Shown: positions 31,663 through 40,641, numbered from the stretch's first letter. The stretch is DNA of 43,217 nt from Bacteroidota bacterium (GCA_947461125.1 CANHHX010000013.1:1-43217); one strand, 5' to 3'. A program made the numbers and translations. Notes: generated by a model from the letters alone, not told the origin.

Positions 31663-34600
31663 TTAACTGAATAAATATTCAACGTCTTCACGGGTGAGGC
31701 TTTTAACAAAGCCTTCATCGTCGGTGATGAGTTCACGTGCCAAACTGCGTTTGCGGTCTTGTAGTTTTAAGATTTTGTCTTCGACGGTATCGGTACAAAT
31801 CATTCGGTACGCAAAAATGTTTTTGGTTTGACCAATACGGTGGGTACGGTCAATAGCCTGTTGCTCTACGGCAGGGTTCCACCAAGGGTCTACAATGTAT
31901 ACATAATCCGCGGCGGTAAGGTTTAAACCAACGCCCCCTGCTTTGAGCGAAATTAAAAATACACGACAGGATTCATCGTTTTGAAAACGCTGAATGGCAC
32001 GCTCTCTTTCGAGTACGGTACTGCTACCATCAAAATATTCGTAATCCACACCAAGCTCGGTGAGCCGCTCTTTAATAAGTGCAAGCATCCCTAAAAATTG
32101 AGAGAACACGAGCGCTTTGTGATTGCTAATATTTTCTGTTATTTCTCTACCAATTTCTTCAAGCTTAACAGATACGTTCGGGAATTTTTCTTCGTCTTTT
32201 ATAATAGAAGGGCTATCACAAATTTGTCGCAGCTTCATGAGACCTTGTAAAATCGTTAATTGAGATTTTTGAATGCCCTGATTGTCTACAACACCTAAAA
32301 TTTTATCACGGTAATCGTTTCGGAAGGCTTCATAAATTTTACGTTGCTCGTCACCCATTTCACAAAAGAGTACCATTTCTTGTTTTTCTGGTAAGTCTTT
32401 GGCCACCTGCTCCTTGGTGCGTCTTAACATAAATGGATAGAGCAGTTTACGCAAATGATCTTTTTGTTCTTTTTCGCCAAATTTATCAATAGGAATAGAA
32501 AATTCCTGTTTGAAAAACTCGACACTTCCTAACATGCCCGGATTTAAGAAGTTCATTTGTGCGTATATATCAAATGTATTGTTTTGAAGTGGCGTACCAC
32601 TCAAACAAAGCCTATTGGTTGCTTTTAAAAGGCCAGCCGCTTTTGTTACTTTACTGTTTGGATTTTTGATGGCTTGACTTTCATCGAGTACCACATAATC
32701 AAATGCCACTTCTACAAATTGTTTGATATCACTACGGAGTGTTCCGTAGGTAGTGATAATAATATCTGCTTCATTAGACGCGAGTGCATCACGAGAACGT
32801 CCGGCACCATGGTGCACATAAAAACTTATGTTAGGCGTGAATTTTCCAATTTCATTTTGCCAGTTATACATAAGCGTGGTAGGACAAACCACAAGCGCTT
32901 TTAAGGTACCTTCTTCCGATTTTAAATGATGTAAGAAACTGAGTGCTTGTATGGTTTTACCAAGTCCCATATCATCGGCTAAGATGCCACCCCAGCGCAC
33001 TTCTCGGAGGTAGTTAAGCCACTGAAAACCACTTTCTTGGTATGGGCGCAATACTTCTTTTAAATGCTTTGGCGCAGGGATATCTTTGATGGAATGATTT
33101 TCTTTGAGGCGCTCATATTTTTCTTCTAACTGAAAAAATAATTCTTCCTCGTCGCGCTGCAAATAAAGTTCTTCAATAACACTAAAATGATATTTGCTTA
33201 ACTTGATATTCTCGGAACGACCTTCACCCACTCTAAATAAGAGTGAGTACTTTTTAATCCACTCTTCTGGTAAAATACCCAGTGTTCCGTCCTGAAGTGG
33301 AACAAATTGTTGCTTGCTAGCAAGCGCTTTTTTAACGTCTTCGACACTTACTTTTTGCTCCCCAAAATGAATTTCAACTTTAGCGTCAAACCAATCGGTG
33401 TTACTGCTGATAAATATTTTGGTAGAAGGCTTTGCGGTATTGAATCTAAAATTTTTGAGCGCTTCAAATCCAAACACCGGAATACTCATGTCTTTAACGG
33501 CGTCTACAAATAAAAAGAACCAGTTGTTTTTTAAAACTTCTGACCCTTTTAAGGCTAGCAAATCATTTTGTTCGGGTCTTACAAAACCTGAATGCAAAGA
33601 TTCTATTTTTGATATAATACGTGCTTCCGTTTCAAGGTTGCGCTGTATCATTAAAATTTTATCGGAAAGCGGAACAATGATTTTGTCTTTATCGATAGCG
33701 CGCACTTCAAAACCTTGATAAGAAAAAACGGGCTGAAATAACAAATAGTCACCGCGCTCTTTGAGGTGAATACTTATTTCTGGTGTAATATTATTAAGCT
33801 CTTCTTTTTCAACATTCCCAAAATGAATATGGTACATTTTAGAAAGCGGTAATACAAAAGTTTGTAATTTTTCGGCCCACTCTTCTTTGCGAATAACAAT
33901 TTTACCACTTGGTAAAAAAGACTCCATCATTAAAATATCGTCCGATTTTTTCCAAGTAAAATACTGTTGATGGTATTTAAAAAGTAATGGGCTTACGCAT
34001 TCATTTTCTGAAATATTTACGTCGGCGAGTGGGAGCTTTACACGGCACTCGATTTCATAAGCTCCATTTGCGTATTGGATTTCAAAGTAAGGGGCTATAA
34101 AATTACATACCAGCTCAGCGGGCTCTAAATTAGCCGTTACAAACTGTTTATTTTCAGGTAAGGTATATACCAAAAGGCTTTCGCCACAGTGTTCAAATAA
34201 TTTTTTAACTTTTGGATGTAGGTATTCGTTGATCAGGGTTCTGGTTTCTTCGGGGAGTTGATCATCATGCTGCTGCACAATATTTTCCCAAATACCACTA
34301 AATGGCGAATTGCGGTCAAGATACCTGCTCACCTCAGCAGGCATTAATTTTCGAAGCTGCTGTACGAGTGATTTATCCTGTTCATCTAGCATTTCTGTAT
34401 TAATGAACCTTGCAAGGTCTTGCTTTTCTACTTTACCTAAAAAACGTTGTTGGTCTTCGTCTACTTCCCCCTCTACAATATCAAACTGTGTAAATGGATA
34501 TTGAATACTGTTTGTAGAAATGACAAGTCCTAATTTTTGAAAAGTTTTACCTTTTACCCTGGGAACAGACTGGTCAATTTTTTCCGTTTCTTTTTCGGTC

Positions 34601-35451
34601 GCAATAAAATCAGGCTTTTTAGGCGCGATAGAAATAGCTTCGTTGCCTAATGGAAGCGCCACTCGTTTTATGGATGTATCCAATACACGTAAAAAAGGTT
34701 TACCTGCGGTGTAGGTGAATTCAAATTTACCGGTTAGGTCATCTGACAGAGCATACCCGTAGAGTGCTAATAATTTATTTTTTTCTTTGTCCCAGTTTCT
34801 AATGGTATCAAAATAACCAGGGCCAAACTTATTGAGTAGTTGTAAAAAAATAATGTTTTTATGTACGCAAAGTGGGTGCTCTGTTTCAGATCCACAATTG
34901 CAAGAAGTATCAAAATTACGCTCTTCATTTTTTTGAATGAGTAATTGATACGTATGTCCTTCATACACCAAAGAGGCTGTAACCCGCTCCTCCTTTGCTT
35001 CTAAGATGGTTGCTGAACCTGTTCGTAAAAAATTACTCGCTTCTTCAAAACTAGTTTGATCCGAAAGCATTTTGATTTGCTTGAGATCTAGTTGCTTCAT
35101 TTTAACAACCGTATGCTTTTGATCATACGCCGCTTCATAGTTACCAAGTTGATTGCGGTCTAATAAATCTTGCAAGTGAAATAAGGCTCCCGCTTTATGT
35201 CTACAAATTTCTGATAAGTTATAGGGGCATGCACAGCGAACCGACAAAAATTTTGGATTTTTAAATTGAGAGACACTCACCTTGTAAAAAGTAGCATACC
35301 CATCATCCTTAACCCTAAAATTTACATTACCCATGAGGTCGTCATACTCAAGTAATTCTACATTACCCAACGAATGAATTTTCTTGCCTCTTCGGATTAC
35401 CTCTTCGGTACCATTATTATAAATATGTTTGACCAAGTAAGGTAGCGCCAT
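31663..35451 (-). CDS. SNF2-family DEAD/DEAH helicase with N-terminal SWIM zinc motifs
   Basis: The 1262-residue protein begins with a SWIM-type zinc motif C73-A-C75 ... C83-R-H85. A second similar set, C184-N-C186 ... C195-V-H197, lies in a repeat of the same layout. A long middle region (about 230-800) without obvious catalytic motifs follows. The C-terminal 450 residues are a complete SNF2 ATPase: ADDMGLGKTIQAL (Walker A, near residue 830), LDESQAIKN (motif II as DESQ, near 920), SGTPLQN, and the helicase C motifs GGVGLNLTAADYV and DRTHRIGQ. Bacterial SNF2 proteins translocate on double-stranded DNA to remodel protein-DNA complexes. The target is not known. No methylase or restriction gene is nearby, so a defence role has no support here. 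Confidence 0.95.
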   Translation of the reverse strand: MALPYLVKHIYNNGTEEVIRRGKKIHSLGNVELLEYDDLMGNVNFRVKDDGYATFYKVSVSQFKNPKFLSVRCACPYNLSEICRHKAGALFHLQDLLDRNQLGNYEAAYDQKHTVVKMKQLDLKQIKMLSDQTSFEEASNFLRTGSATILEAKEERVTASLVYEGHTYQLLIQKNEERNFDTSCNCGSETEHPLCVHKNIIFLQLLNKFGPGYFDTIRNWDKEKNKLLALYGYALSDDLTGKFEFTYTAGKPFLRVLDTSIKRVALPLGNEAISIAPKKPDFIATEKETEKIDQSVPRVKGKTFQKLGLVISTNSIQYPFTQFDIVEGEVDEDQQRFLGKVEKQDLARFINTEMLDEQDKSLVQQLRKLMPAEVSRYLDRNSPFSGIWENIVQQHDDQLPEETRTLINEYLHPKVKKLFEHCGESLLVYTLPENKQFVTANLEPAELVCNFIAPYFEIQYANGAYEIECRVKLPLADVNISENECVSPLLFKYHQQYFTWKKSDDILMMESFLPSGKIVIRKEEWAEKLQTFVLPLSKMYHIHFGNVEKEELNNITPEISIHLKERGDYLLFQPVFSYQGFEVRAIDKDKIIVPLSDKILMIQRNLETEARIISKIESLHSGFVRPEQNDLLALKGSEVLKNNWFFLFVDAVKDMSIPVFGFEALKNFRFNTAKPSTKIFISSNTDWFDAKVEIHFGEQKVSVEDVKKALASKQQFVPLQDGTLGILPEEWIKKYSLLFRVGEGRSENIKLSKYHFSVIEELYLQRDEEELFFQLEEKYERLKENHSIKDIPAPKHLKEVLRPYQESGFQWLNYLREVRWGGILADDMGLGKTIQALSFLHHLKSEEGTLKALVVCPTTLMYNWQNEIGKFTPNISFYVHHGAGRSRDALASNEADIIITTYGTLRSDIKQFVEVAFDYVVLDESQAIKNPNSKVTKAAGLLKATNRLCLSGTPLQNNTFDIYAQMNFLNPGMLGSVEFFKQEFSIPIDKFGEKEQKDHLRKLLYPFMLRRTKEQVAKDLPEKQEMVLFCEMGDEQRKIYEAFRNDYRDKILGVVDNQGIQKSQLTILQGLMKLRQICDSPSIIKDEEKFPNVSVKLEEIGREITENISNHKALVFSQFLGMLALIKERLTELGVDYEYFDGSSTVLERERAIQRFQNDESCRVFLISLKAGGVGLNLTAADYVYIVDPWWNPAVEQQAIDRTHRIGQTKNIFAYRMICTDTVEDKILKLQDRKRSLARELITDDEGFVKSLTREDVEYLFS

Positions 35452-35512
35452 AGTGCTGTTCTAAATTGCACCCTGTTTAAAAAGGGCAATTTGCGAAAGT
35501 ACGAAAAAGCTG

Positions 35513-36241
35513 CTAATTGGCGCGTACTAAATCTCCGTTTTTATAGATAGGAAGCACCGGAGCAACGTCTTTGGTAACACAGTAGGTTAGGTCAGCTTCT
35601 AACCCATAAGATGCTAGGCGGTGCCAATGGGTAGTTTTTTGGATAAATGTGGTGATATCTGCTTTATGCAAATTGTATAAATCATTTGCCATGAGTGAAC
35701 TATCACAATGGATGGTAAAATGATCTTTGATTTGTTCAATAACAGCGCCTGCAAACAAAACATCTTCGATATTAACGCGATCTTTCCAGGCAGAACAACC
35801 GAGTACAACCGGCTTGTTTTGTGCAATTAAATGAGCGCAAACCGCAGATAAATTAGGGAATGAACCCGTAATAATTTGATCGGCACCATTGTTAAGGGCC
35901 ATATGTAAAAGCTTGGTACCATTGGTTGTTGTAAGAACCAAGGTTTTACCTTCGATAAAACTACGCGGATATTCGGCAGGAGAATTTCCATAAGAAAGCC
36001 CTTCAATAATTTTTCCATCACGCTCACCAGCTGTGATACCGCCGGTTGCTTTTCCCACTTCAATACACTTGTTGACATTGTCTACGGGGATAATACGGTC
36101 GGCACCATTGTAAAGCGCCGTTGCAATGGTAGAAGTAGCCCTAAAAACATCAATAACCACTACAATGCAATCACTGACATTGTATAGTTCTAATAATTTG
36201 GGCGATAAGATGGTATGTAAATGTGGCTTAGACTGATTCAT
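35513..36241 (-). CDS. comB: 2-phosphosulfolactate phosphatase family protein (ComB)
   Basis: The product has 242 residues from the ATG at 36241. The longer frame to 36304 would run through the ssb terminator hairpin and adds a hydrophobic stretch foreign to the family, so it is rejected. Motifs of the ComB fold are present: VVVIDVFRATSTIATAL (residues about 27-43), LVLTTTNGTKLL and VVLGCSAWKDRVNIEDVLFAG. In methanogens ComB dephosphorylates 2-phosphosulfolactate for coenzyme M. In bacteria without that cofactor it may serve sulfolactate metabolism or a different phosphatase role. A -7-like box (TATATTTG on the minus strand, 36249-36256) lies 8 bp upstream, which would give an almost leaderless message. 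Confidence 0.88.
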   Translation of the reverse strand: MNQSKPHLHTILSPKLLELYNVSDCIVVVIDVFRATSTIATALYNGADRIIPVDNVNKCIEVGKATGGITAGERDGKIIEGLSYGNSPAEYPRSFIEGKTLVLTTTNGTKLLHMALNNGADQIITGSFPNLSAVCAHLIAQNKPVVLGCSAWKDRVNIEDVLFAGAVIEQIKDHFTIHCDSSLMANDLYNLHKADITTFIQKTTHWHRLASYGLEADLTYCVTKDVAPVLPIYKNGDLVRAN

Positions 36242-36270
36242 GAGGCTGCAAATATAAAGCCAAATGAGTG

Positions 36271-36302
36271 AAAATAAAAAGGCCAGCGCAAAAGCGCTGG
36301 CC
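36271..36302 (-). terminator. Strong rho-independent terminator of ssb
   Basis: A perfect 9-bp stem, GGCCAGCGC (36281-36289) with GCGCTGGCC (36294-36302), closes a tetraloop. On the minus strand it is followed by TTTTTATTTT. It begins 20 bp after the ssb stop codon. Confidence 0.93.
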
Positions 36303-36321
36303 ATAAAAAAGAACAGAGGGG

Positions 36322-36660
36322 CTATCCTTTTTTTGTAAGAATGAGAAGTTCGTTGGCATGTACTTCGGTAACATATTTTTTAACACCGTTTTTATCGGTG
36401 TAATTTCTGTTAACGAGTTTGCCATCAATAGCAACTTCGATGCCTTTGACTAAATATTTTTCGGCGATTTCGGCAAGCTTGCCCCATGCTACCACAGAGT
36501 GCCACTGTGTTTCGGTGACTTTTTCGCCGTTGGCATCTTTGTAGATTTCGTTGGTAGCTAAATTAAGATTGGCTACTTTTTTACCGCCTTCAAAATTTGT
36601 GATTTCGGGGGTTTGACCTAGATGTCCAATAAGTTGGACTTTGTTTTTAATTGCGTTCAT
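36322..36660 (-). CDS. ssb: Single-stranded DNA-binding protein, short form without acidic tail
   Basis: The 112-residue product is an OB-fold SSB: NKVQLIGHLGQTPEI at the start, then VANLNLATNE, TQWHSVVAWGKLAEIAEKYL and the closing LVNRNYTDKNGVKKYVTEV strands. It ends in LLILTKKG. The glycine-rich linker and the acidic DDDIPF-type tip by which housekeeping SSB recruits replication and repair partners are both missing. This matches the small second SSB often found in Bacteroidota, so a housekeeping ssb should exist elsewhere. It has its own terminator. A -7-like TCTATTTG box (7 of 8) is upstream near 36690. Confidence 0.93.
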   Translation of the reverse strand: MNAIKNKVQLIGHLGQTPEITNFEGGKKVANLNLATNEIYKDANGEKVTETQWHSVVAWGKLAEIAEKYLVKGIEVAIDGKLVNRNYTDKNGVKKYVTEVHANELLILTKKG

Positions 36661-36766
36661 ACATGTCTGTTTTCATATTTGCGATAAACAAATAGAAACA
36701 TTAAACAGACACTAGCAAACAGTGTAATCTTATTCGAGTATAAATTCTAAAAACCAGAAAGAATAA

Positions 36767-37852
36767 TTACGCAAAAGGGAACTTAACCACTTTGGCTTTA
36801 ACCATTGTATTTCTAATATCAATGTAAATTTCAGAACCTACCACAGCATGTGCAGTAGCCACGTAACCCAGTCCCACAGCCTTTTGTAGGCTTGGCGCCT
36901 GTGTGCCGCTTGTTACTTTTCCAATGACATCACCAGCTTCATTTTTAATATGGTAATCATGTCTTGGAATACCTCTATCAATCATTTCGAAGCCTACTAA
37001 TTTTTTAGTAACGCCAGCCGATTTTTGGTTTTCAAAAAATGATTTATTGGTAAAATCTTTGGTGAATTTTGTGATCCATCCAAGTCCAGCTTCGAGTGGA
37101 GATGTGGTATCATCAATATCGTTTCCGTATAAACAAAATCCTTTTTCTAAACGAAGTGTATCACGTGCACCAAGTCCAATTGGTTTTAAACCTTGCGGTG
37201 TTCCAATTTCAAAAATGGCATCCCAAATTTTATCGGCAGCACCATCATTATCCTCAAAATAAATTTCTACGCCGCCAGAACCTGTGTAACCAGTTGCACT
37301 CACAAGTACATTTTCAACACCTGCAAAAACACCTTTTGTAAACGTGTAATATGGTAGGTTTAAAATATCCATCTGGGTAAGTGGCTGCAATATTTTTGTA
37401 GCGTTAGGACCTTGAATGGCAAGCAAACAAGTTTTATCGCTAATGTTATGCATTTCTACACCCGCTGTATTTTTTGAAACAATCCAGTTCCAATCTTTTT
37501 CGATATTTGATGCGTTTACCACGAGCATGTACACTTTGTTTTGCTCCACACAGTAAACCAGTAAATCATCTACAATTCCACCTGTTTCGTTGGGTAGGCA
37601 ACTGTACTGCGCATGTCCATTTTTTAAAACAGAAGCGTCGTTAGAAGTTACGCGCTGAATTAGGTCTAATGCACCCTCTCCTTTTAGGATAAACTCCCCC
37701 ATATGACTCACGTCAAACACACCCGCATTGGTTCTTACGGCCGCATGCTCGTCATTAATGCCTGAATAACTGATAGGCATGTTATATCCAGCAAATTCAG
37801 CCATTTTTGCGCCAAGTGCCAAGTGCTTTTGTGTAAACGGAGTGTTTTTCAT
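36767..37852 (-). CDS. gcvT: Glycine cleavage system T protein (aminomethyltransferase)
   Basis: The 361-residue enzyme has the standard family motifs: [20 protein letters not shown] near the start, [31 protein letters not shown] and [16 protein letters not shown]. It transfers the methylene group from the aminomethyl-lipoyl H protein to tetrahydrofolate and releases ammonia. No gcvH or gcvP lies beside it. The gene seems to be transcribed alone from the -7 box at 37874-37881. Length is normal. Confidence 0.97.
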   Translation of the reverse strand: MKNTPFTQKHLALGAKMAEFAGYNMPISYSGINDEHAAVRTNAGVFDVSHMGEFILKGEGALDLIQRVTSNDASVLKNGHAQYSCLPNETGGIVDDLLVYCVEQNKVYMLVVNASNIEKDWNWIVSKNTAGVEMHNISDKTCLLAIQGPNATKILQPLTQMDILNLPYYTFTKGVFAGVENVLVSATGYTGSGGVEIYFEDNDGAADKIWDAIFEIGTPQGLKPIGLGARDTLRLEKGFCLYGNDIDDTTSPLEAGLGWITKFTKDFTNKSFFENQKSAGVTKKLVGFEMIDRGIPRHDYHIKNEAGDVIGKVTSGTQAPSLQKAVGLGYVATAHAVVGSEIYIDIRNTMVKAKVVKFPFA

Positions 37853-37873
37853 AACAGTACATTAGATTGGCTG

Positions 37874-37881
37874 CAAAAATA
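37874..37881 (-). promoter_or_regulatory. -7 box (TATTTTTG on minus strand) for gcvT
   Basis: The plus-strand CAAAAATA reads TATTTTTG on the minus strand, a full consensus match 21 bp before the gcvT ATG, the same spacing as for icmF. No convincing -33 box is seen. Confidence 0.5.
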
Positions 37882-37914
37882 AGGGGTTTATCTATATACC
37901 ATCTTAATTATTGG

Positions 37915-40128
37915 TTAAGACTGAAACCGAGAAATCAAGAGTTTAATGGCATCAAATCCAAAAGCAATGGCTTTTACGGTGTCCGAAACACTAGACTCTT
38001 TTTTTGTTGAATTTCTGTTTAGGTTATCGCCTTTTTTATCCAACTGTTTTTTTATGTCGTCGGCTTCTTTTTGCTTTTGCTCCCAGGTTTTTTTGAGGTC
38101 ATTTTCTATTTGTTCGCTTTCACGCTTGAGTTCTTCTAAACGGTTTTTTAATTGTTCAGGATCTTCCTTATCATCATCTGATGCTTTCACACCATCTACT
38201 CTTTCTAAACCTGTTGGCGTCATAATATATTCTACGTCATAGTTATAATCAAACGCATCTTCATCGTTGTACCAATTAGAGTTGTCGCCATCAAATGGAA
38301 AATCAATATTAGGTCCCGTTTGAGAGCGTAACCCTCTTTTATCTACGCTTACTCTAACTTGTTCCCAGACTTTGTTGCTAATTTTAAAACGCTTACCCAC
38401 AGGAACCGCGAGTGTCATGATAACGTGTTGGTTTCTAAATTTATCTGTTTTATTAATGGCAATACCTTTGTCTAAATACAAACTACTATCTTGTTGATTG
38501 AGATCAAAATTAATTTTGCTGGCAAGTCGTTCAGCTTCTGCTACTGATTTACCATTACTGATACGTACATATTTTACTTCAAAACTATCAGAGGACGCTT
38601 TTACAATGCGGATGCGCAAGTTTCTTACATACACGGTATCACTATCAAAGAAATTGAATGGCTCAAGCTTTAACCAAGTATGGTTATAGTATTTGAGTTT
38701 TTGTTGCGCGCTTACTTCTAAATAATTAACCTTCGCATTAGCAAGTTTATAAACTTCTTCCCTCGGATCATTTTGCTTAGAAAAACTTTTGGTAAGCGTT
38801 GCAAAAAAGAGTGGAATAAATATCCAACTCAGTGCCCACAGCGACCAAAAGCCACCGCGTACCCAAGCATTTGCTTTTTTAATGCCCGCAATTTTTCGGA
38901 TGATTGCAGTCACAATTCCTATAACAGGAACCCATATAAAAAATACGATAATGGCATAGGCGTACCAGTTGTGTGCGCCATCTTCTAAAATAAAACGGCG
39001 TAATGGAAGTAACCCGGTGGTTGCAATACCTACCCCAAATAAAGCGGCTAATACAGAAATGGTTATAACACCGAGTACAAAATAAACAAAGGCCTTAAAT
39101 AAAATAGTAATGGTACGACCTGCAAAATGCAAACAACCTCCACGCTGCGCAGGCTCAGGAGCTGCATTTGCGGCTGTTGAAGCTGCTTGCGCCTCGCGCG
39201 TTTTAGCTTTATTATACACCGAAGATCCCCAGTTTTGTGCTCTTTTGCCAAAACCTTCCATATCGGTTTGAATGGTATTTTTAATGCTATTGATGTCTAC
39301 CTTTTCACCACGCATTTCCAATTTATCGGCGGTGGTTTTAGCTTCTGGAAGCACCAACCACAGTACGATGTATACAAAAACAGCACTCGGGCTAAATGTT
39401 AATTCAATAAAATTAGGGAAGTCATCAAATTCCCAAAATTGAAACAAATGAAAATGATTCCAATTTAAAACAAGGAGTATACTAGGCACTAAAAATAAAA
39501 GTCGAATGTAAATTACTTTAACATCAAAATATCTAGACAAGCCGGCACACACACCACCAATTACTTTCGCATCAATGTCTCTAAATAATCTTTTTCTTGC
39601 ACCACCAATTTGATTGGCTGAAGTATTAGGAACAGCAATCCATAAAAGCACATAAGCAAAAAACGAAATGCCAAATAGCAGCACCCACAATACACGCACA
39701 AGTAGTGGATCCAGTTTTAAATAATTAGCAATACCGGCACATACGCCACCAATTAATTTATTTTGCTCATCGCGGTAAAGTCTTTTAGGATTTTCGTCGT
39801 TGTCTGAAAACTGCTGTTGGTTTGCGTTTGAGGCACTTGCACTCGTAGTTGCCTCAAAGCCATCCTGTGCTTCAAAATCGGCGGGACGACCAATACTTTC
39901 GATAATTAAACGCATGTCATCTTCTGTGATGCATACGGCGCCTTTTTTTAAACGGTCGTCACAAAGTTCTGCAATACGGCATTCGATGTCATTGATGATT
40001 TCATCTCTACCTTCTTCGGCATCAAAATATTGACGCAAACTTTCTATGTATTGTTTTAATGTTTCGTAAGACGCTTCTTCGATAGGAAGGATACGACCTT
40101 GGAAATTTATATTGATTACTTTTTTCAT
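37915..40128 (-). CDS. Membrane protein with two PspC domains
   Basis: The 737-residue protein has a soluble N-terminus (about 1-100) with an IESLRQYFDAEEG-type helical region. A first PspC domain (about 115-170) contains KLIGGVCAGIANYLKLDPLL with a membrane helix. A second PspC domain (about 178-262) contains KVIGGVCAGLSRYFDVKVI. Three or four further membrane helices lie between about 335 and 450. A large, probably extracytoplasmic beta-rich domain (about 460-640) and a charged coiled coil (EQLKNRLEELKRESEQIEND, about 660-710) follow. PspC proteins sense or respond to envelope stress. The tandem arrangement after a PadR gene is a known Bacteroidota layout. It lies 20 bp after padR and is almost surely cotranscribed and repressed by it. 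Confidence 0.92.
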   Translation of the reverse strand: MKKVININFQGRILPIEEASYETLKQYIESLRQYFDAEEGRDEIINDIECRIAELCDDRLKKGAVCITEDDMRLIIESIGRPADFEAQDGFEATTSASASNANQQQFSDNDENPKRLYRDEQNKLIGGVCAGIANYLKLDPLLVRVLWVLLFGISFFAYVLLWIAVPNTSANQIGGARKRLFRDIDAKVIGGVCAGLSRYFDVKVIYIRLLFLVPSILLVLNWNHFHLFQFWEFDDFPNFIELTFSPSAVFVYIVLWLVLPEAKTTADKLEMRGEKVDINSIKNTIQTDMEGFGKRAQNWGSSVYNKAKTREAQAASTAANAAPEPAQRGGCLHFAGRTITILFKAFVYFVLGVITISVLAALFGVGIATTGLLPLRRFILEDGAHNWYAYAIIVFFIWVPVIGIVTAIIRKIAGIKKANAWVRGGFWSLWALSWIFIPLFFATLTKSFSKQNDPREEVYKLANAKVNYLEVSAQQKLKYYNHTWLKLEPFNFFDSDTVYVRNLRIRIVKASSDSFEVKYVRISNGKSVAEAERLASKINFDLNQQDSSLYLDKGIAINKTDKFRNQHVIMTLAVPVGKRFKISNKVWEQVRVSVDKRGLRSQTGPNIDFPFDGDNSNWYNDEDAFDYNYDVEYIMTPTGLERVDGVKASDDDKEDPEQLKNRLEELKRESEQIENDLKKTWEQKQKEADDIKKQLDKKGDNLNRNSTKKESSVSDTVKAIAFGFDAIKLLISRFQS

Positions 40129-40148
40129 GGATCAAAATTTTAAAGCAG

Positions 40149-40496
40149 TTATGCTTCGGTGTTAGGGGTTTGGGGTTGTGTTAGTAATGAAACGGCATTT
40201 GCCATATCGTTCCAAGTTTGTAATAAAACAGAAAAGGCTTCTTTGCCCGCATCCGTCATTACAAAATATTTACGTGGTGGTCCACTCACACTTTCTACCC
40301 ATCTGTAATTTAATAAACCGGCATTTTTGAGCCTGGTTAGTAGCGGGTACAAAGTCCCTTCTAGAATGTGCAAATTGGCTGCTTTCATTTGGTCGATAAT
40401 ATCACTCGGATATACTTCACCTCTATTAATGATAGACAGGATGCAAAATTCTAAAACCCCTTTCCGCATTTGCGATTGTGTGTTTTGAATATCCAT
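40149..40496 (-). CDS. PadR-family transcriptional regulator
   Basis: The product has 115 residues from the ATG at 40496, or 121 from the ATG at 40514; the shorter start places MDIQNTQSQMRKGVLEFCIL at the usual N-terminus. The winged-helix core shows the PadR signature HILEGTLYPLLTRLKNAGLLNYRW followed by the wing SGPPRKYFVMTDAGKEAF. A short C-terminal dimerisation helix completes the PadR-s2 subtype. It should repress the padR-pspC operon by binding the palindrome at 40526-40560, which overlaps its own promoter. The effector ligand is unknown. Confidence 0.95.
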   Translation of the reverse strand: MDIQNTQSQMRKGVLEFCILSIINRGEVYPSDIIDQMKAANLHILEGTLYPLLTRLKNAGLLNYRWVESVSGPPRKYFVMTDAGKEAFSVLLQTWNDMANAVSLLTQPQTPNTEA

Positions 40497-40525
40497 TGCT
40501 GTTAATTGAAACACAAAGATGGGAT

Positions 40526-40560
40526 ATATTTAGTACTATGCAAAACATAGTACTAAATAT
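40526..40560. promoter_or_regulatory. Perfect palindromic operator of the padR-pspC operon
   Basis: The 15-nt arm ATATTTAGTACTATG (40526-40540) is repeated exactly in inverse at 40546-40560 around the 5-nt spacer CAAAA. The right half contains the -7 box of the minus-strand promoter, so a bound dimer would block RNA polymerase. Binding by PadR is inferred from position and symmetry. Confidence 0.8.
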
Positions 40561-40571
40561 TTTTGACACAA
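40541..40571 (-). promoter_or_regulatory. Promoter of the padR-pspC operon
   Basis: On the minus strand TTG (40571-40569) and TATGTTTTG (40549-40541) are 19 bp apart, the normal Bacteroidota -33/-7 distance. The -7 box has one extra base relative to TAnnTTTG. Transcription would start near 40533, upstream of both possible padR start codons. Confidence 0.55.
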
Positions 40572-40577
40572 TGTGGC

Positions 40578-40614
40578 AAAAAAATAACTAACTATTTGTA
40601 AAACAGATAGTTAG
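40578..40614 (-). terminator. Rho-independent terminator of the M16 peptidase genes
   Basis: On the minus strand CTAACTATCTG (40614-40604) pairs with CAAATAGTTAG (40598-40588) around TTTTA, with one G-U pair, and is followed by TTATTTTTTT. The stem is AT-rich but long, and it starts 28 bp after the stop at 40642. Confidence 0.75.
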
Positions 40615-40641
40615 GTAAATATATTTTTCCGAGGATTTTCC

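Noticed and set aside
31663-35451. SNF2 gene as part of a defence island
   Set aside because: No methylase, nuclease, DISARM-type or other defence gene is nearby; neighbours are housekeeping.
36242-36304. N-terminal extension of comB to 36304
   Set aside because: It would be translated through the ssb terminator stem and encodes a hydrophobic leader unknown in this family.
40588-40614. Second PadR operator
   Set aside because: On the minus strand the hairpin is directly followed by TTATTTTTTT just after the M16 gene, so a terminator explains it better; a dual role is kept only as a low-interest finding.
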